64,000 nucleotides of DNA. Source: Astropecten irregularis (taxonomy: Eukaryota; Echinodermata; Asteroidea; Paxillosida; Astropectinidae). Shown piece after piece: positions 20,001 through 35,000 of the stretch. The stretch covers positions 19,141,217 to 19,205,216 of the forward strand of contig OZ020246.1 of the NCBI GenBank assembly GCA_963971285.1, read 5' to 3'. The notes under the pieces are model-generated. The model was not told the DNA's origin and did no database searches. It saw nothing but the letters and a program-made list of their open reading frames with translations. Within the stretch, counting starts at the first letter, position 1. Each line of letters opens with the position of its first letter. Both the position numbers and the translations under genes were made by a program.

Positions 20001-23000
20001 GTTGTCGATGTGTGTGCTCTAGCGGCTGGCAGGGAGACAGATGCGACGGTGGGGACCCTATATTCCGTGTTTTCTTCTTTAGCGCGATCAAGTGATTCCT
20101 TTAACCACTGCCAACATTTTTTGACTGAGATGAGAAATTGGTTAAAGGTAGTATTATACTTTGGTAGCATACCGAAACGGAAATCTCCACAGATTTACCT
20201 ATACAGGGTATGAAGATGGTGATGGTAGAAACATACCTTTCACATTTTCCCGCCTAAAATGCTGTATTTATCCAGAAAAGATTAAAAACCAATACCCCAA
20301 AACAATTTTGATCTTTGAAAGATAAAAAATAACGGTAAAAAGACTTAAGAAATACTGTTGCCGTTTTCTGAAAAAGTGGGCACCGGGTGGGCCTGAAAAT
20401 GTCACAGATGACTGTTATTGTATCTTCCTTGATATTTGTGCCTACGAATCTGCAATTATTTGACAAAAACAAAATATGATACTTTTAAAGCGGATACATA
20501 TACATATTATATGCGGATATGCATATACAGTGCATGTATAGGCTAAATCTTGTGCCATATGCGACCAATGACCAACAGATTCCGTGCATTGTGATTGGCC
20601 TGCGCATTGTAAACGCTTGGTAGCGCACTATTTTGAATCCCCTGTAGTTTAAAACACTTACATGAGGACATACTGATTGAAACTTGGATCCGAAAAATCC
20701 TGACCTCGACATATATATCAGTCGGTGACATTGAAAGGACCCAAAAGAAATAGAAAGATGTTTCATTAATTGTCTGCAGAATTGTGTTCATTATAATATC
20801 TCTGCTCACGCTGCGAGTGACAATTACCAGAAACAATTGCCTGGCTTTTGTCTTGATGACCCTTGAACAAACAAGCCTGTATAGACACGAGGACAAGACT
20901 AGCCTAATAGCTCGGTCCCCCATACAGTTGTACGTGTTTATATGTCATTATTTTGTCGTCAATTGTAAAAAGTGACTTCAATAAAACAGTTAAGATCCCA
21001 TGCTGTGTTGTCAGGCCTATAACTCTTAAAAATCATCTCGTGATGTCTTCAACCTTCATACTATTGCAATAGCTGTTTGCCTGAGCGGCTAATGTTTACA
21101 GTATGCAGTTACATAAATTAGAAGATTGGATGCTGAAACCATCAATGTGTACGTTTTAGGCACGTTTTCTTTAAATTGGAATGATAGGGAAGGTTAGTAG
21201 TATGCAGTCGAGCTTATAATCTGAAATCTAAAAAGCCTTGGGCATGTTTCATCATCGCTCCAGAAACGTGCGCGCATAGGAGGTATCGTTCATGCCTTTC
21301 TGAATGGAGAAAGGTCGTGACTACATAAGGTTACTTTGTTATTACATTGTGATGAGAGTGCCAAACGAGGCCATATGCATCGACTACATTCATGTCAACC
21401 ACCTTTCTACGCCATAGTAGAGAACGGGAGAACTGAAACTTCTGAAACACATATTGGTTGTGAATATTAAACCACACATGTTGGTTGGTAATAATATTAA
21501 ACCACACATGTTGGTTGAAACCACACATGTTGGTTGTGAATATTAATGTCAGCCATCCTGTGACACGTACTGACGTCCTTCAAATTGTGTAACCTTTTCC
21601 AAACGGAATTTAATACACTTACACATCACACTAAAAAGTTAAATTTGAAAATTTAGTAAGATTATCACTTATTATCGAATTAAGATGATCAAATTATCAC
21701 AGGTTTGTCATGCCAGTTCGTAGGTCGCCATGAAAATGGCTTCAAGAAGTTATTCATATATCTGTTTGTTATAATTATACTCAAACGTTCAGGAATGACA
21801 TTTAAAACGCCATCAACTCAATCCATCAATCCTGTCCAAATATTTGAGTGTTAAGCCTAATGATATTGAATTTACGATGCGAAAACTTCCAGCGATGAAT
21901 GTCAATATTGAATGAACGTGCTGGTCAGGTCTTGAAAAACCATCAATGGTTAAAAAGTGATCGGCGAAATTGGCGCGCGCGGGAATAATGCTCAGTGTAA
22001 ATATGACATGCATTATCACTATATTGAGAATTTTCATAATACTTATAACAATACCGATGATCTGAGTGTTACTGACCTCAGCTTCTTTATGTTTCTTTCG
22101 TCGAGTCGTTAAATTATTCTGTATTTTTCATTTTGCAGAGAAATGCATAGACGCACGGGGTGCGCAGGCCTGCCGAGGTTACGCCAATCTCTGCACAGAT
22201 CAACGCTACGAAGATTTCCTGGTTACCAACTGCGCGGCTACCTGTGGCTTTTGCGGTAAGAGAAAGACGAACCACCAAGTTATCGTTTTCTTTAAGTGCT
22301 GCATGAACTACCCCGAGCAAGTCAGAAAGTTCCAAGATCATTGAGACATTGTTCCTGAACAGAATACCACGTGAAGTGCCTCTGGACTCATACTTCTCAG
22401 ATCAGCATCTTTGCCAATTTCATTTTTCCCTTCAGTTTTTCCAAGAATGGAGTATTTTATTTGTTGCACATACACGTGGGAATGACATTGTACATTGTAT
22501 AACAATCAATGCCCACCAATGCATAATTAGATTCGCCCCACCACAAGCCCCCAATAAATCTTCGTGAATATATATCAGCACGTTTCCGTTGATCATGTTC
22601 GTATTTTATGGGCATAAATATATCGTTTCTGTAGAATATACGAAAACCCCAGAGAAATCAAGGTTGAGAACGTGCATGATTGGCGCTTTCATCATTTTTC
22701 CAAACCGTCTTTTTTGTTGGTTCCTGTCTATTTTAGATTAACTATCTCAAGGATAACGAATGCGCAAAGATTAAATGCGGCTTATAGCTGCACGCTTTCT
22801 TGTCTTTTTTTTTTGGGGTGTGTTTTCTTATTTTGAGTGTGTAGGCATATACAAGCTCGTGAGCAAGGACATGTTAGGGCTGCTTAATCTGCATAGCGAT
22901 CGTTTCATTACGGTTTGCTTGCAAGGCATGGAGATTGCTGCTGCTTGGCGTGCAGGCTTATGCTGCGATGTGCAGATAACATCGGGCCCGTACCTTGAGT

Positions 23001-26000
23001 CAATTGCCGGTTGAAAAAAATGGACCGACTGTTAAATTTCGAATAAATTATATCTCCGTGTAGATGCATTAGCACGGTAGGTGAATGTCCATGGTTAATC
23101 GGCTTAAAGAGATACTGTGGCTAATGTTGAACATGGAGAATGCACAACAAATTCTGCAGAGAAAAACCAGCGCCCCACATTTTGTTTAATAGTTAAGTTA
23201 ATTATTTTTCATAATTATGAAATAACCACAAGGGAAACTGACTGAATTTTAAAGTTATTGAAAAGTGAACAAAGAAAAATTGGCTGGAGCGGGACTCGAA
23301 CCACCTACCTCCTGAATATCGCACAGGCGCTCTACCAACTGAGCGTTCCACCCCTACGTTGGTGATGACCCTAATACGGCAATAGTCAATAATCTTTGAA
23401 ATTGATGTTCCTATTTACATAATTAATTATTTTTGTTTGTTTGTTTGGTTTGTCCGTTTGTTTTGATCGTCTTTTCTCAATTGTGTCCAAACCTTGGTTA
23501 ATCCCTCACAACATAAATGAATATTATTCATCGGCAAGTGGTGTAGGGTTCGAATCTCACCAGAATCCCGGCACAATTTTCCCAGGGGAACTAAAAGGCA
23601 CAGCATAATAAATATAATGCATGTGCATTAATATATTTACACTTCGATACCGTAACAGGGCATAATTTCTATCTCGAAAGACAGCTAGTGATTTTAGATT
23701 TAAATCCACTGTACTCATTGTATCACTCGGAAAAGCAGTAACAACTGTTTATTTATTATAGTTCATTCCACTAGATACAATGATACAACAACAATAACAA
23801 AAACAACAACTAAAAATTCAGTTTTGGGTAGTCATCTTCACCATTCCTATTTTATATCACATTTACAATTTCTTTCCACGTTACTATGGTGATTTCGATG
23901 ACCCCGACAAAGGAAATGGATGTTCCTATTTACAAAACCTCGATTCCCTTCAATTTCTCGATGCAATGCACATCGATTATAATTATTGTTCATGTAATAT
24001 TGGTCTGCCATATTAATGTGAGGCATACAATGTGTATTTGTCAATTTTCTTGGTTTGTAGCCAACTCAGTGAAAATAAATGTTCACAGCGGCTGATTGGA
24101 ATGAAACTACTGCTCAGTTCTGTGTACATGCATGCGGTTCTTTCTGCGAATTAAATTTGCATGTTACTTCGTGCACTAGCTATAACTCGATTTCGCTGCA
24201 CGCAGACGTCACATAATCATGTTTGATTTCTTCCCGCGCAAAATACGCCTGCCATTTCAAATGGTAGAGTGTAATGTAATTGCATATTATACAGTGGTTT
24301 CCAGCTTTTGCAATGATCTAGTGGTTATAATGCCACTTCTCGCTCACAGTGAATATTATTATATCAGTGCTGACCTTTCTCATATTATCACCATGGTGAC
24401 ATTTCTCTCAGCAGAGCACGTGACGTATCACGTGATTCGAAGCAACGGCGCGCTTCATCAAAGACGTTGAAAATGTTGCAGCGCACGTGACATACTTTCC
24501 GTAACAACCATGTTAAAACCGCTGTTCAAACGCACCTCACAAAAGCCTGTGAGCCTATTTTGTTTAGCCTTTGAGAAAGATCCTAACTAGGACCGAAACG
24601 TCAGTCCCTCCTAACTCCACTTGAATTTGATCTAGATTCGACATAAATAAGGAATGTCTATTTTGGGCAGGTAAGATTAAATTCATCCATGTTCACAATA
24701 GATCGGTCTATTGAATGCAATTCTTTTTCATTTCAAAATTTCTGATTGAAAAAAAAAACCAACAACCAAGGACAGTCCGTCTCCATTAAGCCATTCATCT
24801 GCAGATGTGAACATCTCGTTGCCTTGGAGACGCTCGTCTGCAAACTAAGTCACGGGCCTCAAATTTCACCCTTGATGTGGATGGCTCCGCAGATAGCACG
24901 TGAGGGTGCATTGGTCAGGATTTCCGCCCTGACGGTACACAATATTGAAACGATGACAGCTGTCAATCGCATGGGTAGACAATTTAATACCGCAGTCAAA
25001 ATGTTGAATTTATCATTGATGCTGGAAGTAGGTCAGATTTATGGAGTTCACAAAACAAAATCGCCTACAAAACAACAAACAAACAAATTAGTGCACTGCA
25101 ATTGGCAAACCAAGTCGCAATATTGTCATTATTTGAAATCATTATGCTAAATATTCTCTCTCTGGGACCTAGGGACTGAAGCACGCTCAGTACGTAGCCA
25201 TACTGTCTCATAATTAGTAACATGAGCTCATATTCTTGTTACCAGGCAAAAAGTCTATAATTTACACTATAATGTCATGTTACATATTAATCTAATACAG
25301 GGTAATACTTTGCATAATTCAATAGGTCTATGACTATCATGTTACCGTCCGTCACGAGCGTGTGCCCTGGCAGCCAGCCCCCGCACGACTGCGGTAATTC
25401 CCAGGTACATCCCTTGGGCCTGCTCCCTAAGGGCAACTCTTATATCAACCGTGGGCGAATAACCAATGTGCAGATGAAATGTGATCATTAATTTTAATTG
25501 TGGAATACAATTATGAAAGAGCATATTAGGTTAAAAACTGTTTTTACACAGTGATATTTACAAAATATCACTTTTTTTTCTGATTCTAATTTTCGTCGCT
25601 CGAAATGTCGCATAATTTCAATCTATTCCCCCCCCCCTAAAATTCGGCCTGAATTCAACCAAGGCCGCAGTAATGTTCCTTTGGAAAGAACCACCCACAA
25701 CCATCAACCAGAAACCATGAACCTTAACCATCAACCATCAACCATCAACCATCAACCATCAACCACCAACCATCAACCATCAACCATCAACCATCAACAG
25801 TCAACCATCAACCATCAACCACAAACCATTAACCATAAACTATAAACCATAAACCATCAACCATAAAATTAAACCATTAACCATCAACCATACATCATCA
25901 CCTATACGCCATAAACCGTTAACCATCAATCATAAACGTTCTTCAATTAACTTTTCAACCGTGACCATAAACCTCACATGAAAAAAAGTTGTCCATTCTA

Positions 26001-29000
26001 TAATTATAAAATCTAATATTGTTTGACATAATTAATATGCTTATCATCTAGCTGCAGATCAATTAGTAGTTTTTTGTTTTGGGGTGCCATTTCGTCTGTC
26101 CAGAAGCAGTAATTTGAGAAAACAATTTTTTTTTCGAAGGTCTTTCCTGAAAATTCATACCCCAAAAAAATATTAAAAGACGCCTCAAAAATGTCAAAGA
26201 ACGATATGGATTTTCCTCTTGTTTTTTTCATTTGGAAATGCCGCTATAAGCAAATGTCCAATGGAGCTGTAAATCTCGCGGGTATTCCTACGCCAACTGA
26301 AAGGAATAGGTAATAAAAGGAAAGGGCAGAAATGAGAAATGTCTCCCTAATGCGGATGTAATTAAAGGCTCCCGATCGTGTATGGATCCCCCGAGGGGAC
26401 ATGTACAGTACGTAATGCAAGACATTCAAAGGAGCTTTAGATCTAGCAGTAAATCGCGGTCAGAGTTCGAATACAGAGTCTGTGAAATGCCACGCAGTAT
26501 ATGTTGCTGTAGTGTCTCGTTCGTCAAGAACTATGAGCCTTTACGAAACCAGGCTTAAGGCTACGGCTTGGGACTTTGAGGCGGCCACAAACACGAAATC
26601 TGGGCCACAAGAAGCCAAAGAAAGGCTACAGTTTACCATATAATTATCTCAAGCCCTTCATTTCATTTTGGACACAGAATGGCGGTAAAGCAAAATGAAA
26701 TCCCAAGCCCAGTCTCTAGCCTCATTTCGTAAAAGCTTACAGAAAGGGTAGAGAAAATTATAGGTGAACCAGACTACATACTGCTTGATGTGTTGTGGCT
26801 CGGCATGGCTACTCGGTCTTTGATCAAAGATCTAGTCACTAGAGAAAATAATAGAACACAAAAACTAACAAGATTACAATTATAGCAGTGGTCTGTGATT
26901 TTTACGGATACCAACCGGGGTTGGCTGTGCAATCCTTGGCGTTAAATTTTCACTGGTACGCGGTTCTCGACGACACGGTCATAGCAGTGGATTGCTGAAG
27001 GCTTGCGAAACCTGTCAACGAATACGGGCGTGGATATAAAGGTAATCCTTTCTTGTAACCGGCACCGAGTCACACAGAATTTTGGAAAATTCTCAGCAGA
27101 TTCTTATTCCATCATAAATCACAAAACCCATAAACTGTCATTATAGACGATATTCGGATTTGCAAGTTACCATTACTGGAATCTTATAACCGAACACTAT
27201 GCCTATCTAATACCGAGGCCGCAGGGCAGTGATAATGTTACAGATCATTCGATCATATATATTTCTTATTTGAATCATTTGCATCAATCCTCCCCAAAGA
27301 TCAACAGACAAGAAGAATCATTTTGCCTGCAGCCATAGCTTTCAAAACAGCTCTTTCATATGTTTTTCCTTGCGTCGCCTGCGTTCAAGCGCTATGCATA
27401 AAAGCTGTGCACATTTTCATACAAAAATGCAGAAGTTGTATCTCGTGCGGCCTCAATATGCATCAAATTAGATTTTTGGATTTCGCCTTCTTTGTGAGAC
27501 CAACTCGACTTTGTCCTAGTTTCATCGACTACCGCAATGAAAGGTAAAAATAAATAAAATGGAATGCAAATGCATTCATTAATAATTCATTCAAATGCAC
27601 ATTAATTTCCAACGCTGCGAAAAAGTATCACAATTAACGAGAACGTGGAAGTTAAAGAACGGTAAGAAAACACAAACAAAATATAACTAAAGTCATTGAC
27701 TTCAAATTCAGTCAGTTTCCCGTTGTGGTTATTTGATGATTAAAATATAATTTAGACAGAGTATGGGGGCACTTCCAGAACTGTGGCTTGTGCTGAAGGT
27801 GCCGTAAACAAAAGACAATCAATGGAAATTATTGTTAACAAAATTACATGTGAATACAATAGGCTATATCACAAGACAATGACAGCTAAACAATAAGAAA
27901 CAAATACAATGATCAGACAAAATTAATACAATATCACTTAACACACAAACATTGCCAGCACAAAAGAAAAATCTGACAACCGTAATCAGGTTCTTTTCAC
28001 AGACGAGAAAAGACTGAAATGTTAATAAATAAAGGATAGGAGGACGAAAGCAAATACTCTTGTAATGAGAGAGTAAAGGGGTAATGCAATGTAATGGGAT
28101 GGAGGCTACGCTACGTAATGGGAAATGATAACACTTGGGTAAATTGGTTTGAAATTAAAATAACTATATCTCGGTTTTTGCACTTAAAGGTAATATATTA
28201 CTTTGGTTTTGTCAAAGAAATACAGATCCATGGCCAAAAATATCAAGAAAGATACAACAACAGTCATCTCTGAAATTGTCAGTCCCATACGGTTACAACC
28301 TTTTGGGAAAACATAGTAAAACGCCCACACAGTATTTGTTAAGTCTTTCACCGTTATTTTGTTTCTTTAAAAGATCACAATTGTTTTTGGTCATTGGTTT
28401 TACTCTTTTCTGAATAAATACAGCCTTTCAGGCAGAAACAAATTAACGGTATGTTTCTACCATCACCATCTTGATATACCCTGTAAGTTATAGGTAAATC
28501 TGTGAAGATTTCTGTTTCGGTATGCTATATACCTTTAGATTTTAATTGTCATTTTTTTCGAGCATGGAACAAAGATCATACAATAAGTATTGTTTTCTAG
28601 TGTCATATCAAGAATAAAGACCGATTGGAGGGCCTCCCACTGCTCCACCTAATTATACACGCCCACAAACACAACAAGCTTCTGAAATTGAAAAATAACA
28701 GAGAAAAACAACAAGAATTCACCAAATATCTGAAACAATTCTCGAGTTCCAATATCACCCACGTACACCGTACAAACTAATTATGCTCATAATGGGACAT
28801 TGTTTTAATGAAATTTTGTTTATTCCCGAAAAAGAATTATTTCGTCGTTTCCATCTCATACAACGTAGACAATTCATTAATTTTCACTGATCAATCATTT
28901 AGCCTTCTTTATAACAAGGTGTTTTTCATTAATATCTGTCAAATTAAACCATCGTTGTGAGAGGACAGAATACGGAAGGTTAAAAGTGGTAACTTGTCCT

Positions 29001-32000
29001 TCACGTGCAAAATCTAAAATGAGCAAACAAAAATCAATCTACATGTATAGTACCAGTTATTATTAAGGGATGAGGTTGGTCAAGAACTTGGCACGCATGA
29101 TGGGAGTTTGTCCCCGCCCCATCCCAAACTCCCCTATAAACTATAATTACAAATGGGGTATTAGGGAGACACGTTAGCATCTAAAAGTGGACATTAGACC
29201 AAAAAAAATTGTTGTGTTGCCCTCAATTGGAAAAATTTAAATTTTGGGTCGGTCGGTCGATTTATTTTATTATTATTATTTTTTGCCGACTTTCAAACAT
29301 TTAAGAATAAATACATGATGTATGGTCACCAGGGCTTATAAACGGTCTTGGGTCGTTTTGAGGAGACACACTTTTTTACTGCTAAATCTTACATTTTCTG
29401 TCAAAAATTGTGAGTTTTTATACTTCAGGACTCGGAGAAAACAAATTAAAAATCCCGACCCAAAGTTTTGGCATTTTACGGTCGGTCGCTGAAGGCAACA
29501 CAACAATTTTGTTTTCGTTTTTAAATGTCCATAGTTTAATAGAAGACAGAGAATGCTCTCAATATGAACATATGTTAATTTCAAGTTCATTGGTTTGGAA
29601 GATATTTAGAAATAGGTAAGTAAAGTTTGTACACGACCCTATGGGGAAGTCTCCCTAAGGTCCCATCTTCGGTTATTTAATATTATAACAGTTGTCCATA
29701 TGGCGGTGATTTTGGAGAGCCACATAATATAAAAAAAAAAGGCAAATAAATGAATAAAACGAATTGAGGGAGAAATCAATATGGGAGCTTGCCACTAGTA
29801 CGCCGTCCAAATCACACCATAATTGTGTTTGGTTACATCTACCGCTGACGTACGTATTTTAATATACATGTGTACATGCATTGAGAGGTGAGTTTCAGCC
29901 TTGGCACGAAGCTGCACGGTTTTAACGGGGGGAGAAGGTACGGGTTGCGTGGGAGACATTTAACCACTTACATCCATCATCTGCCATCTCGGCTGAATTG
30001 TCCCAACGAATGAAAGTAGATTTTTTTTTTCCAATATAAAGCTGTTATATTACTCAAATTGTTTTTCCACAATGTGGATTTTAGCGACAAGTAGATTGAA
30101 ATTGTTGATTGAAAGAAATGCTTTTAAAAATAATGGCACGATAAAAAGGCACTTTATTTGTCAATCGTGTATTGGGAATGAGATTACTTTGGACATTTGT
30201 TGTCCCTTTTTTTTAGAATAAGAAATGTCGGTCCATTTTTTTTTTCTTCAAAACTCAAAAGATTCCTAGTAATAAAAACTGCATATTATACATTTATAGC
30301 GGTTTTGCCTCCTGGCAAAAATACTTTTGATGTGTTTTGTAAACACATTATTTTGTTTACTTTGTAAGCACGTTATTATTGTTGACGCTATTTTCAGCAT
30401 AAGGCATTATTCAATATACATCATTTATCAAATGGACCACCACCAAAATATACTCAACTGATGAATTATGGTTGGGAAATACCGTTTAAATTGACAAACA
30501 AATCACACACACAAAAATAATAAAATTTGCCCCCTCCCCTCTAAAACAATTCCATTAAAAGTGAGTTAAAAAGGAGTTGACTGGGATAGAATACTTGATA
30601 AACCAAGTATAAAGTAAGCATTTTAGGTATTTACGTATAGTCAAATTGACTCTTCAACTAATAATAATGTTTAAATTCAGTCAAGCATTAACATTTCATG
30701 GACAACTTTAAAAATGATGTGTTTTTTTGCCATCACCATCTCCATACCCTGAAAGTTATATGTAAATCTGTGGAGACTTCTGTTTCGGTATGCTACCAAA
30801 GTACGATAGTACCTTTGATTAATGAATAAAAGTGCTTAATTCTGGAAGTTATGACTAAAAAGAGAAGCATTAATGCATTTCGCGTGAGTACATTTTGAAT
30901 GATTTGTGAGTTCGTTAACCCCAGCATAGAGCATCAATCTTCCACATAAATTCCCCTGTCGGTTCCTTGTCTTTTTGCAGCGCTACGTGCATTCATCGCC
31001 ATTTCCCCTTCCCCACCCTGCAGTCTTCCCCCTTCCTCTATCTCCGGAATCGTCCCGGCCCCTTCCCTTCCCATGAATTAGCCAGAATGTTGTCCAAAGC
31101 ACCCTTGGGGCTCGTCGTGCACACGAGTGCCCAATTTACATGAAGGAAAACTCTTGAGCAGTGGTAAAACTTTGTGTTTCTGCGGCCACATACGTTTAAG
31201 TCGACATATTATCTGGCTATATTGCTAAGACGACTTTATACCAAAATGAAGGAGTCGACTTATCCTGATAATAATATTCATACGGAGCTCCATAAGTGCC
31301 ATTCCACTAAGCTCCGTATATAGTCACTCATGCAGCTCCGTAAATTCATCTTACCAAAAAAGGCCGAAAAGTACATTAACAGAAATAAAAGTCGATAAAA
31401 CTATATAATAAATTGCAAAACATGTCAATGTCTTAGTTTTATTTAGTACCGTCATCTGGACAAGATTATAAATAAATCAAGATAAGTCGATTTTCTTTCT
31501 TTCACAAAGTCGTCACGTTGAGATAATGATAATTATCAAGACAAGCAAGACAACTTCATCAAAAACTAAGTGGACTTGGCGAGATGGAGTATGTTGTAAT
31601 AATGGTTAAGTGATATGGCATTCATGGAGTTCCGTATGATATGAAACATTATTATGCATCGACGTCACAAATACGTGTTCATATGGCGGGCTTTTACATA
31701 ACGTCTGCTCCAGCGCGTTGTTACACAATGGCAAACATTTTCTCTCCAGTCAACCGTACTAGCTGCCCTGCAGGCAAATAAAGGAACACTTCGCTATTAT
31801 TAAAACACAAGGAACATTTCTCACTTAAAGGTAGTAAATGTATCATACTTTGGTTTTATCAAAGAAATACAGATTCATGGGCAAAAATATAAAGACAGAT
31901 ACAGTAACAGTCATCTGTAAATATTTCAGTCCCATACGTTGCCCACTGTTTGAGAAAACAGTGAAAATCAGCCGCAGTATTACTTATGTCTTTTCTCTTT

Positions 32001-35000
32001 TATTTTTGATCTTTTAAAAGATCAACAAGATTTCCGGTCGTTGTTTTACTAATTTCCGGATAAATAAAGCATTTCAGGCGGAACAATTTTAACGGTATAT
32101 GTTTCTTCCACCACCATCTTCATACCCTGTAAGTTATAGGTAAATCTGTGAACATTTCCGTTTTGGTTCCTTACCAAAGTATGATACTACCTTTAAAACA
32201 CAAGGAACATTTCTCTCTTAAAGCATCAGTCCTACACACGGTCCCCTAGGAAATTACCTGAAAATAATTGGAAAGAATCAATTCCATCTTAAGATTGCGC
32301 CTGGAACGGGTTGCCTGTAAATTAAACTACAGTGTCCCACCAGACCTAAGGGATTAGATGCGGGCTTCCGATATACGGTGTTATAAGTCAGTCCAAAGGT
32401 ATTATCATGCATTAATATGGGATTATGCTTGATACAAAGCTGGATCCTTACCCGAATGGAATTACTGCCAATTATAACAGCAATACTGTGACAGATGTTC
32501 CATGTAGACCTACACGGCTAAAAATATACATTTAATTACGAACGAAAAAAGCTCTTTTTTTTCTAAAATCTGAAAGCAATTGTTAGGACTAAATCGGCTG
32601 CCGAGTTATTTTTGTGCTCTTATGATAGTACAAGTGAAGCACAAATATGATAATTTTATTATTATTTTTTTTTTCACTGAACAAAAACACGACTACTTGA
32701 ATTATACACGTACCTATGAAGCTACGCAGTGAGACTTTTTAGATGTGGATATTGTGCAATTCATGTGTTATTGGTTTTAAATGTAAAGAATGACATTTAT
32801 GTTTAATGATTTTACATCATGGAATCTTAAAATACAAACATTTTATTTAGACATATAGAACATACACAGCGCAATATCTTTAGGCCTATATGCATATAGG
32901 CACATATATGCTATATTTGCATATTTTTATAGCATAATTCAATTGGATTTCATGGTTTGATGAGATCACAATAAGCACGAGTGCTGTTCTGTAACCCCCT
33001 TTTGCCCGGCAACCAAATCAGCAAATCGCGAAGTTCCATCAGAATTTTTGCAAGGTTGCTGGCTGCTTGCATGAAGTTGGACTATAATTCCAATGTTCAC
33101 ATTTGTCTTTGTTTTCGATCCTCTTCCTACAGATAAGTTTGGTCCAGGCTCGGAGGGTTTTGGTAAGTGGGATTTTTTAAAATCATTGTATAAGACCTAA
33201 ATTTCAGTACCCCGCTATTCGTTTTGTGGTATATTCTCCTTCTACTATGTCGGGGTAACATTTGTGACAGCTTAATTCCTCAACTTATACAGGGGGTATA
33301 CCTTGATCTAGTCCATTATCTCCTGTTCGAGGTACATGCATAGGCGGCATGCATGAGTAACAGCTTGCGTCATGCGCCTTCACATTGACAACGAGCTGTG
33401 CAGAAAGACGGGACGAAAAATGTTTAATTCTCACCGTATGAGGGCGCTCTACTGGCGCCATTTTTAAAGATCGTCTTTGAGATCGTGGCCGTAAACGAAA
33501 ATGTCAAAATATAAGACTTATACATCACCTTCTTGCTATTAGAATAAAATAGAAAAGAGTACAATTCCTTTTAACTAAATCGATTTGTATATAATGCCTA
33601 CATCTACTGCATTCAAAGCTTCGGGATTGTGCCTACAAAGATGGTGTCCTTTAAAGGGATGGTACAGAACTGGTTTTTGCGACAAACCCGTTGCTGACAG
33701 TGAAAGCACATTATTTAATCCATCGTATACCTTAACTGACAAACCTGTAGAAGTTTGAGGTCAATCAGCCATCTGGGTCTCGAGAAAATAGTGAAAACCC
33801 GTGTACAGAGAACTGTACACATTTCAACGAATGAATAAAACGCTTCTAAGCGATTTATTCCAATCGGGAAATAGTTTCATTTATTTCTCAACGAATATGG
33901 CATTTCAGACAAAAACATTTCATGGGATGTTTTCTCCTATCATCACCATAATACTGTGTACTTTTTATGTGAATCTGTGATCATGAAGTGTATTTTGTCT
34001 TACCAATTCTGTACCCTCCCTTTAATGGACAAATAAAGGCCTGTATGTGACTTTATAATTATTTTAATCATTATACCATATTCACCTTCATTATTGCCTC
34101 TTTTGATTAAGGGAATTTTTTATCTTTATCCAGTTTGTGATTTAAATTGTGGTGAGCCGGGTGGTACGCTGAATGTGGAAGACTGTACATGTCACTGTGG
34201 CAAAGGATGGACCGGACAACTGTGCAATGGTGAGACTGTTGCCCCTTGTATATATAACATCAATAGTAATGAGCCGCCATTGGCTAGTTCTGTCAGTGAT
34301 ATCGACAATAGCAGGAGGGTGGCTAGGTGGGTACGTGTATTAATTATAAATGGGAAGATAGGTAACTGGATATGTTGAAACCTGGGTACTTAGATGGATA
34401 GGTATGGGAAGATCACGGCAAGTAAGTATGCACTGGCGAAGCATACACACTGTGGACTTCACTACAGAGGACGTTCACGCAATGCATGATTCCAAAACGT
34501 TATGTGGACATGCACACGTCCACATAATGTTTTTATGCCAACAAAAATAACAAAAAGAAGACATGTTCAATGTGTTTTCTTTTAATGTGCCGCAAATTGA
34601 AGTTTATCATTCAAAGGATTTTCGATCCAAATTCAGTGTTAGCTCTGAATCAATTTCGTGACGATGCTTGTCTCCATGCAAAACATCGTTTAACGAACTA
34701 ATTTTTAGAGCCTGCAAAGCCAGTCACGAAATAACCACGGAGGTCACTAGCTACGTATTCTCCGGCCTCGCTGATTAACTGGGGGCACTGAGTATAAGCT
34801 GCTGAACCCCGTCATCGGCGATCGCCATGGCAACAGTTCTGTCTAATTGTCATTGATGTTGTTCATCTTGTCTCATTAAATACAGAGAAGTGTGTAGACC
34901 AGAGCTCCAAATGCGACTTGTGGGGGAAGTACCAGTGCGAATCTCCGTCAGTCTCCCGCACCTGCCCGGCTATGTGCGGTGAATGTGGTACGGACAAGAC

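Noticed and set aside
23285-23352. tRNA gene on the minus strand
   Set aside because: A and B boxes are present, but the anticodon loop lacks U33 and the acceptor stem mispairs; a second decayed copy with the same flanks shows it is a SINE.
27323-27547. Cys-containing ORF in intron 3 as a possible extra EGF or ShKT exon
   Set aside because: Cysteine spacing fits neither domain and no phase-1 AG/GT pair frames it.
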